A stretch of 60,661 nt of DNA from Terriglobia bacterium (GCA_030040995.1 JASHOS010000033.1:1-60661), one strand, 5' to 3'; positions 41,892-51,996 are shown, counted from the stretch's first letter. Notes: a model not told the origin generated them from the letters alone. A program made the numbers and translations.

Positions 41892-44258
41892 ATGAAAGCA
41901 TTTGAATCCCGCAAAGGAGGTGTAGGGCAAAGTAACGCACTAAGGCGTCTCCTGGGTCTGACGCTGATCATTGTGACCTGTGCTATCGCAGCAGCTCTTT
42001 GGGCAGCGCTTCAGCGGAAGAACCGAATTCGCCCGCCTCACGGAAACTTGCCTACGGACCTGGCGCGCAGGCAGTCGGTCATCACGTATACCCGGTCTGG
42101 GCAACAGGGGCGGCTTTTCACAATCCACGCGGCTCGAACGCTGGCTTACAGTCAGGAATCCGGCACGGTGTTGGAGGGTGTGGACGTCGTGATGTTTGGC
42201 AAAGCGGGGAACCGGCGCGATACGATTCGGACACAGCGCTGCCGTTACAACGAGGAAACTGGCGCGATGGCATGTTCCGGAGAGGCTTCCATTGTGCTGG
42301 AATCCAGCGCTCAAGCCGCCCATGCCAAGACTCCATCCGGTAAACCTCCCGTGCTCCTCTATACCTCCGACATATCTTATAACCCGCACGATTCGACGGT
42401 GACGACCAGCCAGCCTGTCCGTTTTCAGTACGGATTGATTTCCGGCGCGGCGATCGGACTTACTTACAATACCCAACAGGGCCAAATCGAACTCCGGAAA
42501 AGCGTTGCCGCCGAGATGCCTTTGCGGGAACAGGGGCAATCCGTCGCGCGAGTCACGGCTGGAAGCCTTTCGTACAGCAAACAGGCTTCACAAATCATTC
42601 TCCGCAGTCCGGTAAGTGTATCCAACGGAGCCGGCCAAGTGCAGGCGCCGCTGGGGATCATTGATCTGGACGCTCAAGGCCGGACGACGAAAGTGGTCCT
42701 GACGGGAGGGGTGCGGGGCACTTCCTTCCTGACTGCCGGAACCTTTCGCGGAACAGCCGCGGATCTAACCGCGGCCGTTGATCCGGCCACGTCTCGGGTT
42801 CGGAATCTCCTGGCTTCCGGAGCCGTGAATCTCGATGTGGAGCAGAAAGCGGGTGGGGGTGATCGCCGGTTGTCGGCGCAAACCGCGCAAATCAGTTTCG
42901 GCGGCGCCCAAGGAAAGGCCCAAGCCGGATCTGCTTTAGGCGAGGTCAGGATCAGCTACTCGCCCGCGGCTGGAAGCGGAGGCAGCTCCTCTGTAAAGCC
43001 GGTTGGACTTCTGGCGGGATCGCAAACCCGGGTGCTAACCGCCGCAAGAGTCGACTTCACGTTTCAGGTAGGACAGACCCTTAAGGAGGTGCACACCGTA
43101 GGGCCAGGGAAAATCCTCTCGCTCCCGGTCAGGAGCGGTGGTGATCGCGAGATCGCTACAGCAGGACAGTTCCGGGCATCGTTCGACTCACTGGGACGGA
43201 TGGTAAGGCTGCTCGGCGTTTTGGGGACCAAAATCGTCGACCAGCCCGGTTCTGCAGACCCACCTGGGAGCGTTCCAAAGGAAAGCAGTGCCCAAGAAAC
43301 GAACGTGGCACTCGATCCCTCTACCGGAGCGGCCGAAGCTCTTACCCAAACGGGAGATTTCCATTTCCGGCAGGGCAGCCTTTGCGCGCGCGCGGACGAA
43401 TCACATTACCAACCCGCCACGCAGCAACTCACCCTTTACGGCCACCCCGTGGTTTGGGATGCGAAGGGCCGCGTCCGCGCGAAGCATATGGAGCTTAACC
43501 TAGGTTCCGGAATTGCGACGGGGTGGGGGAATGTTGAGGCGGTGGAGTTCCAGCTTCCGGGACAAAGTGCAAATCCGACGCTATCCGGCGGCCAGCCCGC
43601 GGCGCCCCTCATCGTTCTGGCGGACCGTTTGCTTGACAACAGAAATACGCAATGGGTGCGCTTCGAAGGAAATGTTCGCGCCTGGGACGGGCCGGACTCT
43701 GTGCAATCGCCCTCGCTGGATGTTTACCAGGCGTTAAGGCGTGTCAGCTCAGGCTCTGGGGTGGTCACTTCATTCGTTTCCCCCCCCTCTTCGGCAGGCG
43801 CAGATGCTAGTGGCAACAAGCCGCGAGTTTCCCAAGCTCGCGCCGACCAGCCCACCATCATCCACGCGGACCACCTCCTCTATTTCGACATCGGGCAAAG
43901 AGCAGTTTATCGCGGGCACGTCCAAATGGAGTCCGCGGACGGCACCCTGCGCTCGAATGGTCTGGATGTCTATTTCTCAGAGCCTCCAGGCGGCGGCCCC
44001 GCCGTTTTATCGAGGGCCATCGCGATGGGCAATGTTACCATGACGCAGCCGGGACGGCGGGCAACCGGCCAGCGGGCCGATTATTTTGCTGCGGCCGGAA
44101 AGGTTGTGCTGACCGGTGGCCCGCCCGCGGTTTACGACCAAACACAGGGGTTTCTGACCGCTCCCCGTTTGACTTTCTATCTTCACGATGCTAGCCTTTT
44201 CGCAGATGGAGGCAGCAAGGCGCCAGCCCTTTCTAAGCGCCATGTTCAACGGCAATGA
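41892..44258 (+). CDS. LptC-LptA (OstA-like) LPS transport protein, long form
   Basis: A 788-residue protein with one N-terminal membrane anchor (about 20-41, LLGLTLIIVTCAIAAALWAAL), an LptC-like domain after it, then several OstA/LptA beta-jellyroll stretches (ADESHYQPATQQLTLYGHPV, IIHADHLLYFDIGQRAVYRG, ATGQRADYFAAAGKVVLTGG). It is joined by 3 nt to lptB, so it is the periplasmic bridge that carries LPS from the ABC transporter. ATG 41892 follows GGCGGCAGG; longer frames upstream are not conserved. Length exceeds separate LptC plus LptA (about 190+185 aa). Confidence 0.85.
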   Translation: MKAFESRKGGVGQSNALRRLLGLTLIIVTCAIAAALWAALQRKNRIRPPHGNLPTDLARRQSVITYTRSGQQGRLFTIHAARTLAYSQESGTVLEGVDVVMFGKAGNRRDTIRTQRCRYNEETGAMACSGEASIVLESSAQAAHAKTPSGKPPVLLYTSDISYNPHDSTVTTSQPVRFQYGLISGAAIGLTYNTQQGQIELRKSVAAEMPLREQGQSVARVTAGSLSYSKQASQIILRSPVSVSNGAGQVQAPLGIIDLDAQGRTTKVVLTGGVRGTSFLTAGTFRGTAADLTAAVDPATSRVRNLLASGAVNLDVEQKAGGGDRRLSAQTAQISFGGAQGKAQAGSALGEVRISYSPAAGSGGSSSVKPVGLLAGSQTRVLTAARVDFTFQVGQTLKEVHTVGPGKILSLPVRSGGDREIATAGQFRASFDSLGRMVRLLGVLGTKIVDQPGSADPPGSVPKESSAQETNVALDPSTGAAEALTQTGDFHFRQGSLCARADESHYQPATQQLTLYGHPVVWDAKGRVRAKHMELNLGSGIATGWGNVEAVEFQLPGQSANPTLSGGQPAAPLIVLADRLLDNRNTQWVRFEGNVRAWDGPDSVQSPSLDVYQALRRVSSGSGVVTSFVSPPSSAGADASGNKPRVSQARADQPTIIHADHLLYFDIGQRAVYRGHVQMESADGTLRSNGLDVYFSEPPGGGPAVLSRAIAMGNVTMTQPGRRATGQRADYFAAAGKVVLTGGPPAVYDQTQGFLTAPRLTFYLHDASLFADGGSKAPALSKRHVQRQ

Positions 44259-44261
44259 TCT

Positions 44262-44990
44262 ATGCAGATTCTCTCCACCGTGGACCTCACCAAATCGTTC
44301 AAAGGCCGGAAAGTCGTTGACGGCATTAGTCTGAGAATTTCACAAGGTGAAGTGGTGGGTTTGCTCGGACCGAATGGTGCCGGGAAGACGACTACTTTTT
44401 ACATCATCGTTGGCTTGGCGAGCGCCGACGCGGGTAGAGTCCTCCTTGACGGTTTCGATATTTCCGCCCTGCCCATGTATTTAAGGGCGAGAAACGGGAT
44501 CAGCTATCTTCCGCAGGAGCCCTCCGTCTTCCGGAAACTCACCGTGGAAGAAAACCTTATGGCGATTCTCGAGACCATTCCGCTGGCCGGCAACAAGAGG
44601 CGCGAGCGGCTCGAAGAGTTGCTCGAACAGTTTGGATTACAGAAGGTCCGGCGGAGCTTTGCCTATTTGCTATCCGGCGGCGAGCGGCGGCGCGTTGAAG
44701 TGGCCCGGTCTCTCGTGATTTCTCCGTCTTTTGTGCTCCTGGACGAACCGTTCGCAGGGATCGATCCGCTGGCTGTCATGGACATTCAAAACATCATTCT
44801 GCAGCTTAAATCTGCGGGGATCGGAGTGCTCCTTACGGACCATAACGTCCGTGAGACTTTGCAGGTAACGGATCGGGCTTATATCATCAGCGGGGGGAGG
44901 ATTTTCCGGTCTGGAACGCCGGAAGAGCTTGGGAACGACTCCGAGGTCAAAAAAGTTTACCTCGGAGATAATTTCAGACTTGCAATCTAA
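44262..44990 (+). CDS. lptB: LPS export ABC transporter ATP-binding protein
   Basis: A 242-residue ATPase powering LPS extraction. Walker [11 protein letters not shown]-loop [17 protein letters not shown] (typical of LptB), signature [15 protein letters not shown], Walker [13 protein letters not shown] and H-loop [10 protein letters not shown]. Its TAA stop shares a base with the rpoN start (TAATG). Confidence 0.96.
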   Translation: MQILSTVDLTKSFKGRKVVDGISLRISQGEVVGLLGPNGAGKTTTFYIIVGLASADAGRVLLDGFDISALPMYLRARNGISYLPQEPSVFRKLTVEENLMAILETIPLAGNKRRERLEELLEQFGLQKVRRSFAYLLSGGERRRVEVARSLVISPSFVLLDEPFAGIDPLAVMDIQNIILQLKSAGIGVLLTDHNVRETLQVTDRAYIISGGRIFRSGTPEELGNDSEVKKVYLGDNFRLAI

Positions 44991-46444
44991 TGAACAAAGC
45001 TGAGCCTAGGATCGGACTTCATCTCAGGGTTGCGCAAAAGCAAATCCTGACTCCTGGGCTCGTTCAGATGGTTACGGTTCTCGCGCTGAATAAGCTTGAG
45101 CTGCGAGAAATGATCAATCAGGAGATGGTCGAAAATCCGGTGCTCGAGGAAGTCAGCGATGTGGTGGAAACCCTCGAAGACACCCAAAGGAAGACCGAAT
45201 CCGAGGCGCCGGCCAGCCCGCTTGAAACCCCGGTAACCAACTCCGACAACCATCACGACTCCTTCGAAGAGCTCGATTACGGCTCGTTTTTTAATGATTA
45301 CCTCGACCCGGGATTTAAGTCTCCGGCAGCCGAAGAGATCGAGCGGCCTTCTTTCGAGAATTTTCTCTCCAGCCCCACCTCACTTGCGGAACACCTGCAG
45401 TGGCAAGTGAACCTCTCCAGCTCCCCGGATGAAGTCCGTGACGCAGCCTACTCTATCATCGGAAACCTGAATGAAGACGGTTACCTGACGGCGAGCCTGG
45501 AGGAGGTCGCGCAGGCCGGCGAACATTCCTTAAAAGCTGTCGAGGAAGGGCTGGCATTGGTGCAGGAGATGGATCCCGCGGGTGTTGGGGCGCGCGACCT
45601 TCGTGAATGTTTATTGATCCAGCTCCGGATGGGCGGCGGAGATAATGAGCTGGCCATTCGCATTGTCTCGAGCCACTTGCCGGACATCGAGAGCAGGCAA
45701 TACCGGAAAATTGCGAGCGCCCTGGCATGCTCCGTGGAAGACGTTGAGCGGGGCCTGGAAGCGATCCGCAAGCTCGATCCTCGCCCGGGCCAGCGCTACA
45801 ACGACACGCAGCCTCGGCTGATCGAGCCTGATGTGGCGTTGGTCAAGGTGGATGACGGCTACCGTGTGGTTCTGAACGAAGAAGGGCTTCCCCAACTGCG
45901 CTTGAGCCGGCACTACCGGCGGCTGCTCGGCGACGGCAAAGCCACCACCGACGTCCGCAAGTTCGTGAGAGAGAAATTTAACTCCGCTCTTCAACTCATC
46001 AAGAACATCGAACAACGCAAACAGACGATTACCAAGGTCTGTGAGGTCATCATCCGCCGGCAAAGGGAGTTCCTGGACAAAGGCTTGGACTACCTGCGGC
46101 CGATGATGATCAAGGAAGTGGCCGAAGAGGTCGGCGTCCACCCGTCCACCGTCAGCCGCGCCGTAGCCAGCAAATATGCCCATACTCCGCAAGGGGTCTT
46201 TGAATTGCGCTACTTTTTTTCGGAGGCCGTTCAAGGGCCTTCCGGGGCGTCCACTTCCCTGGTGAATCTCAAGCGCACGGTGATGAAAATGATCGAGCAG
46301 GAGGATCCGGCGCACCCTTTCACGGACGAGCAGATTATGCTTCGCTTGAGAGAAATGGGTATTGACGTCACACGGAGGACGGTAGCCAAATACCGCGAGG
46401 ACATGAGGATTCCAAGCACGCATCAGCGCCGGAAAAGATCATGA
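44990..46444 (+). CDS. rpoN: RNA polymerase sigma-54 factor
   Basis: A 484-residue sigma-54. N-terminal activator-interacting region (LHLRVAQKQILTPGLVQMVTVLALNKLELREMINQEM), core-binding middle, HTH for -12 (EEVGVHPSTVSRAVASKYAHTPQG) and RpoN box TRRTVAKYREDMRIPS at the end. The gene order lptB-rpoN-hpf-rapZ is the widely conserved one. The window also has a sigma-54 activator at 57964. Confidence 0.97.
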   Translation: MNKAEPRIGLHLRVAQKQILTPGLVQMVTVLALNKLELREMINQEMVENPVLEEVSDVVETLEDTQRKTESEAPASPLETPVTNSDNHHDSFEELDYGSFFNDYLDPGFKSPAAEEIERPSFENFLSSPTSLAEHLQWQVNLSSSPDEVRDAAYSIIGNLNEDGYLTASLEEVAQAGEHSLKAVEEGLALVQEMDPAGVGARDLRECLLIQLRMGGGDNELAIRIVSSHLPDIESRQYRKIASALACSVEDVERGLEAIRKLDPRPGQRYNDTQPRLIEPDVALVKVDDGYRVVLNEEGLPQLRLSRHYRRLLGDGKATTDVRKFVREKFNSALQLIKNIEQRKQTITKVCEVIIRRQREFLDKGLDYLRPMMIKEVAEEVGVHPSTVSRAVASKYAHTPQGVFELRYFFSEAVQGPSGASTSLVNLKRTVMKMIEQEDPAHPFTDEQIMLRLREMGIDVTRRTVAKYREDMRIPSTHQRRKRS

Positions 46445-46493
46445 CGCATTTGACGATCTTCATATTGCCCATCTTGACGCACCGAGGTCCCAC

Positions 46494-47030
46494 ATGCGTA
46501 TTGAATATACCGGACGGCACATTGAAGTCACTCCAGACCTTCGTCAATATACCGAAGAACACCTTCATAAGCTTGCCCGCGTTCTGCGCGACTCCTGCGA
46601 CATCCATCTGATCCTGACGGCCGCGAAGCACCGCCGGATCGCTGAGCTCACCCTCAAGTGGCGGGACCGTACCCTGGTCGGCGTTGAGGAGACCACCGAT
46701 GCGCGGTGCTCGATCAACGGAGCGGTGGATAAATTGGAGCGTCAGGCGGTTCGCTTGTTGCAAAGGCGCTGGACAAAGAAACGAAGGCCCGGCGTCACTT
46801 CGGCAATTACCTTAAACGTTATGGCGCCCACGCTCGACCGCGATGATCGCCGTAAGGTGCTGACGACAGAAAGGCTACCGATCAAGCCTCTCTCGTTAGA
46901 GGAAGCGATCGAAAGCTTGGAAGCGTACACTCAGGAGCTGATTGTCTTTCGCAACCTCCAGACTGAGCACGTCAACATCGTCTTCCGCCGTCAGGATGGT
47001 AGAGTGGTCTTGATTGAGCCTGAGATCTAA
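46494..47030 (+). CDS. hpf: Ribosome hibernation promoting factor, long form
   Basis: A 178-residue long HPF that dimerises 70S ribosomes in stationary phase. N-terminal S30AE domain (EYTGRHIEVTPDLRQYTEEH) and C-terminal dimerisation domain (IKPLSLEEAIESLEAYTQEL, VNIVFRRQDGRVVLIEP). Forty-nine nt after rpoN. Confidence 0.95.
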   Translation: MRIEYTGRHIEVTPDLRQYTEEHLHKLARVLRDSCDIHLILTAAKHRRIAELTLKWRDRTLVGVEETTDARCSINGAVDKLERQAVRLLQRRWTKKRRPGVTSAITLNVMAPTLDRDDRRKVLTTERLPIKPLSLEEAIESLEAYTQELIVFRNLQTEHVNIVFRRQDGRVVLIEPEI

Positions 47031-47041
47031 GGCCGAGAAAA

Positions 47042-47217
47042 ACCAGAAGTTAGAAATCAGAAACCAGAAGCAAGCGTATTAGAATTAGAATATGTCCTAC
47101 GGCCTGGAAGGCCGGAGGCCTTTCCGCAAATCAGACAGCGAAGCTGCTGGCGTAAGGTCGAAGCCACCTCCGTCCGCGCGTGTGGTGATTTCCGGTTTCT
47201 GCTTTCCGACTTCTGAC
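47042..47217. repeat. CAGAAGT-type inverted repeat between hpf and rapZ
   Basis: ACCAGAAGTTAGAAATCAGA then AACCAGAAG at 47042-47070 is nearly the complement of GATTTCCGGTTTCTGCTTTC then CGACTTCTGAC at 47187-47217. The arms are low-complexity and enclose about 115 bp without a gene. Confidence 0.55.
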
Positions 47218-47220
47218 TTT

Positions 47221-48156
47221 ATGGCAAGGCGGACCCACCTCAAAACAAGCCGCCCATCAAAGGCAAGCACGACAGCCGCCCGGAAACGATTCAAGCAGTT
47301 CGTTGTGATAACCGGTCTTAGCGGTGCGGGCAAAGGTTCCGTGCTCAAGGCTTTCGAAGACCTGGGGTTCTATTGCGTGGATAACCTGCCGATAGACCTC
47401 ATCACCAAATTTGCCGAACTTTGCCGCCAGCCGGGCGGCCGCATTGACCGGGCCGCGGTCGTCGTAGATATCCGGGAGGGTGGTTCCCTCAGCCAGCTTC
47501 CTGCCATCTATCAGAAGCTCGCACAAGACCGGCTTAGGACTTCGCTGTTTTTCCTCGAGGCGTCGGACGAAGTATTGGTCCGCCGCTTTGAAGAGACCCG
47601 GCGTCCCCACCCCTTGGGAAGCGACTTGGCGGTCCGCGAAGGCATCCGGCGGGAACGGATGCTGTTGAAGCCGGTCCGGCAACTCGCCGATGCCGTGATT
47701 TCCACCACGCGAATGAATGTCCACGATCTCCGGGAAGTCATCCAGCAGCGTTTCGGGGGGGGCGAGGGCCGAAGGCCCATGCTTGTCTCCCTGATATCTT
47801 TCGGATTCCGTTTCGGAATTCCGATGGATGCCGATCTCGTCTTTGACGTACGATTCCTTCCCAATCCCAACTACATCGCGGGCTTAAAGGAGAAAACCGG
47901 AAAGGACCGCTCGGTCCAGGAGTACATGAGCCAATACCCGCAAACCCGTGAATTCATGAAGCGATTTAGCGATTTACTTCTATACCTGCTGCCACAGTTT
48001 GTTCGGGAAGGGAAGAGTTACCTGACGATCGCCCTGGGTTGCACCGGCGGCCGCCATCGCTCCGTTGCGCTGGCCGAGGAAACATCCCGGATGCTCGGTC
48101 GCGAAGGGTTCAGAACGAAGGTCACCCATCGCGACATCGGGCACGCAGCCAGTTGA
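47221..48156 (+). CDS. rapZ: RNase adapter protein RapZ
   Basis: A 311-residue P-loop protein. Walker A ITGLSGAGKGSV, YCVDNLP, the FLEASDEVLVRRFEETRRPHPL segment, SFGFRFGIPMDADLVFDVRFLPNP and the C-terminal GCTGGRHRSVALAE are all conserved. In enteric bacteria it controls glucosamine synthesis through small RNAs; in other phyla it binds c-di-AMP or UDP-GlcNAc. ATG 47221 gives the start near the family norm; the upstream 43 codons are inverted-repeat DNA. Confidence 0.94.
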   Translation: MARRTHLKTSRPSKASTTAARKRFKQFVVITGLSGAGKGSVLKAFEDLGFYCVDNLPIDLITKFAELCRQPGGRIDRAAVVVDIREGGSLSQLPAIYQKLAQDRLRTSLFFLEASDEVLVRRFEETRRPHPLGSDLAVREGIRRERMLLKPVRQLADAVISTTRMNVHDLREVIQQRFGGGEGRRPMLVSLISFGFRFGIPMDADLVFDVRFLPNPNYIAGLKEKTGKDRSVQEYMSQYPQTREFMKRFSDLLLYLLPQFVREGKSYLTIALGCTGGRHRSVALAEETSRMLGREGFRTKVTHRDIGHAAS

Positions 48157-48226
48157 ATGCTGCTCCATTCTGCGTTACGCTCAATGGTTCCTAATTCGCT
48201 CTGCATCAGGGCCGGGGGAGGGAACT

Positions 48227-49753
48227 ATGCAAACCCTTGAAGATACCAGGCAGCTTGGCGGGGTGACGCGGCGCGACTTTCTCGGCAAAAGCGCCGTGGC
48301 AGGCGCGGCGCTCACTCTTCTGCCAAGAGAAGCGCTCGGCGGGCGCGGCCGCGTTGGGGCTAATGACAAGATTACCATCGGCTGCATTGGCGTTGGGGCG
48401 CAGGGCACTCGGGTCATGATGGATTATTTGAAAATTCCCGATGTGCAAGTGGTAGCCGTTTGCGACGTGAACCGTGAAAGCAGCGATTACTCCGAGTGGG
48501 GTGTGGGCGAGATCCTGGCGAAAGAACGAAAGCTGCTGGGCAATTCGAACTGGGGCTCGGACTGGAAGGGGCCTACCTGCGGTCGCGAGCCCGCCCGCCG
48601 TCTGGTCGAGGCCTACTACAGCAAGGTGCGCAACGTTCCCTCCTACAAAGCTTGCGCGGCGTACAACGATTTTCGCGACCTCATCGCTCAAGAAAAAGAC
48701 CTTGATGCCGTGGTAGTGTGCACGCCCGATCACTGGCATGCGGGCGTCTCGCTTTACGCCATGCAGCATGGCAAACATGTCTTTTGCCAAAAGGCGATGA
48801 CCCACACGATTAATGAAGCGCGATTGATGGCGCAAGCGGCGCGCGAAACGAAGCTGGCCACTCAGGTGGCGGTGATGAATGAGGCTTCAAACGCGACCCG
48901 CCTGCTAACCGAGTGGGTAGCGGCGGGAATCATCGGGCAGGTTCGCGAAGTCCACAACTGGTCGCAGCGGCCTTACTGGCCGCAGGGAATTGACCGGCCG
49001 AAGGCTGCCGATCCGGTACCCGATGGGTTCGACTGGGATCTCTGGCTGGGACCGGCTCCGTATCGCCCGTTTAACCATGTCTATCTGCCATTCGTGTGGC
49101 GCGGCTGGTTTGACTTCGGTGAAGGCCCGATCGGTGATATGGGAAACTACAGCTTCGATACGCTGTTCCGAGTCCTGAAGCTTACTTCCCCAACGAGCGT
49201 CGAAGCCAGCTCAACACCCCGATTTCCCGAGACCTATCCTGTGGGCGCCCTGATACGTTGGGAGTTTCCAGCGCGCGAAGACCGGGCGCCGGTCACTGTC
49301 TATTGGTACGATGGTCACCTTCGCCCGCCGCGCCCGAAGGAGCTGGCCTCCGGCGAGCCTATGAGCAACGAAGACGGCGAGGGCCTCCTGTTCGTGGGCG
49401 ATCATGGAAAGATACTGTGCGGATTCGAAGGTGAAAACCCGAAACTGATTCCCGATAGCCGAATGGATGCGTTCCAGCGGCCGGCAGATGACCTGCCCAA
49501 ATCGCCGGGAACTTACCGCGAGTGGCTCGATGCGATTCGTGGAGGGGAACAGCCAAGGGCGAACTTTGAGTTCGAGCAGAAAGTGGTGGAAGCGGTGTTG
49601 CTGGGCAGTGTCGCCGTGCGCGAATCAACCAAGCTGCAATGGGATCCCACAAACATGCGCGTCACTGGGCTGGCTGAAAGCCGTTCCGGCGGTCTTGCCA
49701 CTGCGAATGTGCAAATCGATCCGCCCCGCCGCTCGCCCTGGGCGCTAACGTAG
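48227..49753 (+). CDS. Tat-exported Gfo/Idh/MocA family oxidoreductase
   Basis: A 508-residue oxidoreductase with a twin-arginine signal (VTRRDFLGKSAVAGAALTLLP), Rossmann loop IGCIGVGAQGTRVM, VVVCTPDHWHAGVSL, CQKAMTHTINEA (EKP-like) and GPIGDMGNYSFDTLFR. GGGGGAGGGAACT precedes ATG 48227. Folded export fits a tightly bound NAD(P) cofactor. It begins a run of three genes with an exported TIM-barrel isomerase and a cyclase. Substrate unknown. Confidence 0.9.
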   Translation: MQTLEDTRQLGGVTRRDFLGKSAVAGAALTLLPREALGGRGRVGANDKITIGCIGVGAQGTRVMMDYLKIPDVQVVAVCDVNRESSDYSEWGVGEILAKERKLLGNSNWGSDWKGPTCGREPARRLVEAYYSKVRNVPSYKACAAYNDFRDLIAQEKDLDAVVVCTPDHWHAGVSLYAMQHGKHVFCQKAMTHTINEARLMAQAARETKLATQVAVMNEASNATRLLTEWVAAGIIGQVREVHNWSQRPYWPQGIDRPKAADPVPDGFDWDLWLGPAPYRPFNHVYLPFVWRGWFDFGEGPIGDMGNYSFDTLFRVLKLTSPTSVEASSTPRFPETYPVGALIRWEFPAREDRAPVTVYWYDGHLRPPRPKELASGEPMSNEDGEGLLFVGDHGKILCGFEGENPKLIPDSRMDAFQRPADDLPKSPGTYREWLDAIRGGEQPRANFEFEQKVVEAVLLGSVAVRESTKLQWDPTNMRVTGLAESRSGGLATANVQIDPPRRSPWALT

Positions 49754-49905
49754 AGGCGTAAGACTTCCGTTTGTCTGCCCGCGTTCTCGCCCGAAACCGT
49801 TCATCGGGACGAAATTGCCAATCGCTGAAGGCCAGCGGCTGGGTGGCGCAGACAGGGATGGAAACCAAGAGTAAGGACAAATCTCGATTTTGAAAGGATG
49901 GTGCA

Positions 49906-50931
49906 ATGGCTGACTACAAGCTGGGACGGCGCGATTTTTTTAAGGTAGGCGGGGCCTCGGCGCTGGGAGCTTCAGTGCCGTTCGCTGCCGGGGCCTATCC
50001 CGGCGCGCCGCCGCAAACGATGATGTCTGCTGAGGAAAAGAAATTCCCGCAGTTGGCGATTATCACCGATTATTCTCCCCAAAAACTGGCCTTTGCGGCA
50101 TCGGCGCACTATCAGGGCGCCGTTGTGAAGCAAGGCCGAAATTTCAATCCGGGAATTTCGGACTCGCAAGTTGACGAGATTCTTTCCGCATCCCGCCAAA
50201 CGGGAACTCGTATCATCAGCATCGAGGCGATGGAGTTCAACCATATCGCTCGCGACCCGGCGGAGCGCCGGAGAGCGAAGGCTGGATTTATCCGTTCCAT
50301 CGAATTCGCGCACCGGCTCGGATGCAGATTCGTGGGATGCTTCAGCGGCGGCATGGAAGGTGCCTCTCCGGACGACCAAGTCAAGGCTTTGGCCGAAGCG
50401 GTCAACGAAACCTATATGCCCGTGCTCGAGAAGCTTGATATGACCATGGGTTGGGAGAACTATCCTTGCCCTACCAATTTTGCCACTGTCCCAGCACTTT
50501 GGGATAAGGTTTTCGAACAAGTGCCCAGCCATCGGCTCGGCCTGGAGTTTGATCCGTCTCACCTGGTCCGCCAATACATCGATCCCGTTGCGGCCGCATG
50601 GAACGTCCGGGACCGCATTCTTGCTGTCCATGCCAAAGACACGGAAATCACCCAGCCTGTCCTGCAACAAGTTGGAATTCACGGAGAAGACTGGTGGAGA
50701 TACCGCATTCCGGGGCAGGGCTTAATCGATTGGCCAGCTTTCATCACCGTGTTGCTTCAGGTGAATTTTGGCGGCGGTATTGCGGTAGAGCACGAAGATC
50801 CCTTCTGGGACGAACCGCCGAGCAATGATGCCCCGGAATTTCCCCAAGCGCGTAAGGACGGGTTCATTCTCGCCCAGCGGTTTCTCGGCATGTACCTGCC
50901 GGGCCGGCTAGCCAGCAGTGGTGGTTCGTAA
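49906..50931 (+). CDS. Tat-exported sugar phosphate isomerase/epimerase family protein
   Basis: A 341-residue AP-endonuclease-2-type TIM barrel with a twin-arginine signal (LGRRDFFKVGGASALGASVP). Metal-site residues occur in ISIEAMEF, WENYPCP, GLEFDPSHLVRQ, ILAVHAKDTE and IAVEHEDPFWD. AAAGGA lies upstream of the ATG. Such exported barrels next to Gfo/Idh proteins have been linked to 3-keto-sugar turnover in Bacteroidetes; that role here is inference. Confidence 0.87.
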   Translation: MADYKLGRRDFFKVGGASALGASVPFAAGAYPGAPPQTMMSAEEKKFPQLAIITDYSPQKLAFAASAHYQGAVVKQGRNFNPGISDSQVDEILSASRQTGTRIISIEAMEFNHIARDPAERRRAKAGFIRSIEFAHRLGCRFVGCFSGGMEGASPDDQVKALAEAVNETYMPVLEKLDMTMGWENYPCPTNFATVPALWDKVFEQVPSHRLGLEFDPSHLVRQYIDPVAAAWNVRDRILAVHAKDTEITQPVLQQVGIHGEDWWRYRIPGQGLIDWPAFITVLLQVNFGGGIAVEHEDPFWDEPPSNDAPEFPQARKDGFILAQRFLGMYLPGRLASSGGS

Positions 50932-51185
50932 TTTGTGCTCCGTGTTGTGTTGCCCCAAGGCAAGCTGAACTCGATGACCGTGGCTGCCCGCTGACCCGTG
51001 GTGGTCGGCAGATCGAAGAGGTCAAGCCATGGAAAAGGAGTGGGCCAGCGCCCGCATTCCTAAAAAAGATGTTCAAGAATTTCTGTGCATCGCTACATTT
51101 TTGAGAGGCTGGAAAAGCCCACGTTCTATTACCAAGCCTCTGGCCGGCAACCGGGCTTCCGGCCCGGAGCGAAGGGACAATTGTC

Positions 51186-51902
51186 ATGATTGATCTGCTG
51201 CTTTGGCGCAAGATGCTGAAGGAAGCCCGTGTCGTCGATCTCAGCCAGACGCTCGAGGAACATGCGCCGAATTATCCCACTCACTCCAAGTTCTATCACA
51301 ACCTCTGGAATTCATATTGGCACGGCGAGAGAGCCTTGAGCTATCAGATCACGATGAACGAGCATTCGGGAACGCACGTGGACGCTCCTGCGCATTTTAT
51401 CAGCGATGCGAATCCCGAGGCGCACGTTACCGTTGACCGCGTCCCAGCGGCCAACCTCATCGGGCGCGGCGCCCGGCTGGACTGCAGGAATTATCATGCG
51501 GGCGAAAATGTGCCGCCGGACTTCATTGAGAAATGGGAGAAGGAACACGGCGCAATTGAAGCCGGTGACATTGTCTTGTTCAACTTTGGATGGTCCTCGC
51601 GCTGGGCTTTGCGTCCGCAGCATGAATCCTACGTCACCGACTGGCCCGGCATCACGATGAAAGCCGCCGAATACTTGCTGGAAAAAAGAATTGCGGCGCT
51701 GGGCGTTGACTCCCTATCACCCGATTCTCCAGCCGCGCTGCGCGCGAGTCCGATCCATCCAAGGGTTCTCGAAAAACAAGTTCTGCTTATCGAAAACCTG
51801 TGCAACCTCGATCAGCTTCCAGATTTCTTCATTTTCCTCGCGCTACCCCTTAAGATCCGCGATGGCTCAGGCTCGCCGGTGCGAGCTGTGGCGCTCGTTT
51901 GA
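51186..51902 (+). CDS. Cyclase family protein (kynurenine formamidase-like)
   Basis: A 238-residue metal hydrolase. Family motif HSGTHVDAPAHF supplies the zinc/manganese ligands; also VDLSQTLEEHAPNYPTHSKF and ALGVDSLSPD. AAGGGA precedes the ATG. Members hydrolyse N-formylkynurenine or cyclic amides/lactones; with two sugar-modifying neighbours a lactonase-like role is possible. No export signal. Confidence 0.87.
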   Translation: MIDLLLWRKMLKEARVVDLSQTLEEHAPNYPTHSKFYHNLWNSYWHGERALSYQITMNEHSGTHVDAPAHFISDANPEAHVTVDRVPAANLIGRGARLDCRNYHAGENVPPDFIEKWEKEHGAIEAGDIVLFNFGWSSRWALRPQHESYVTDWPGITMKAAEYLLEKRIAALGVDSLSPDSPAALRASPIHPRVLEKQVLLIENLCNLDQLPDFFIFLALPLKIRDGSGSPVRAVALV

Positions 51903-51996
51903 ACTCGGGCCAGTGTTGCCTTCTTTTCTATCTCACGCCGTTTCCCTTAAGCTATAAGTGACCCAGGAATAGCCTTAGGTATCTGCGGAGTTTGTG

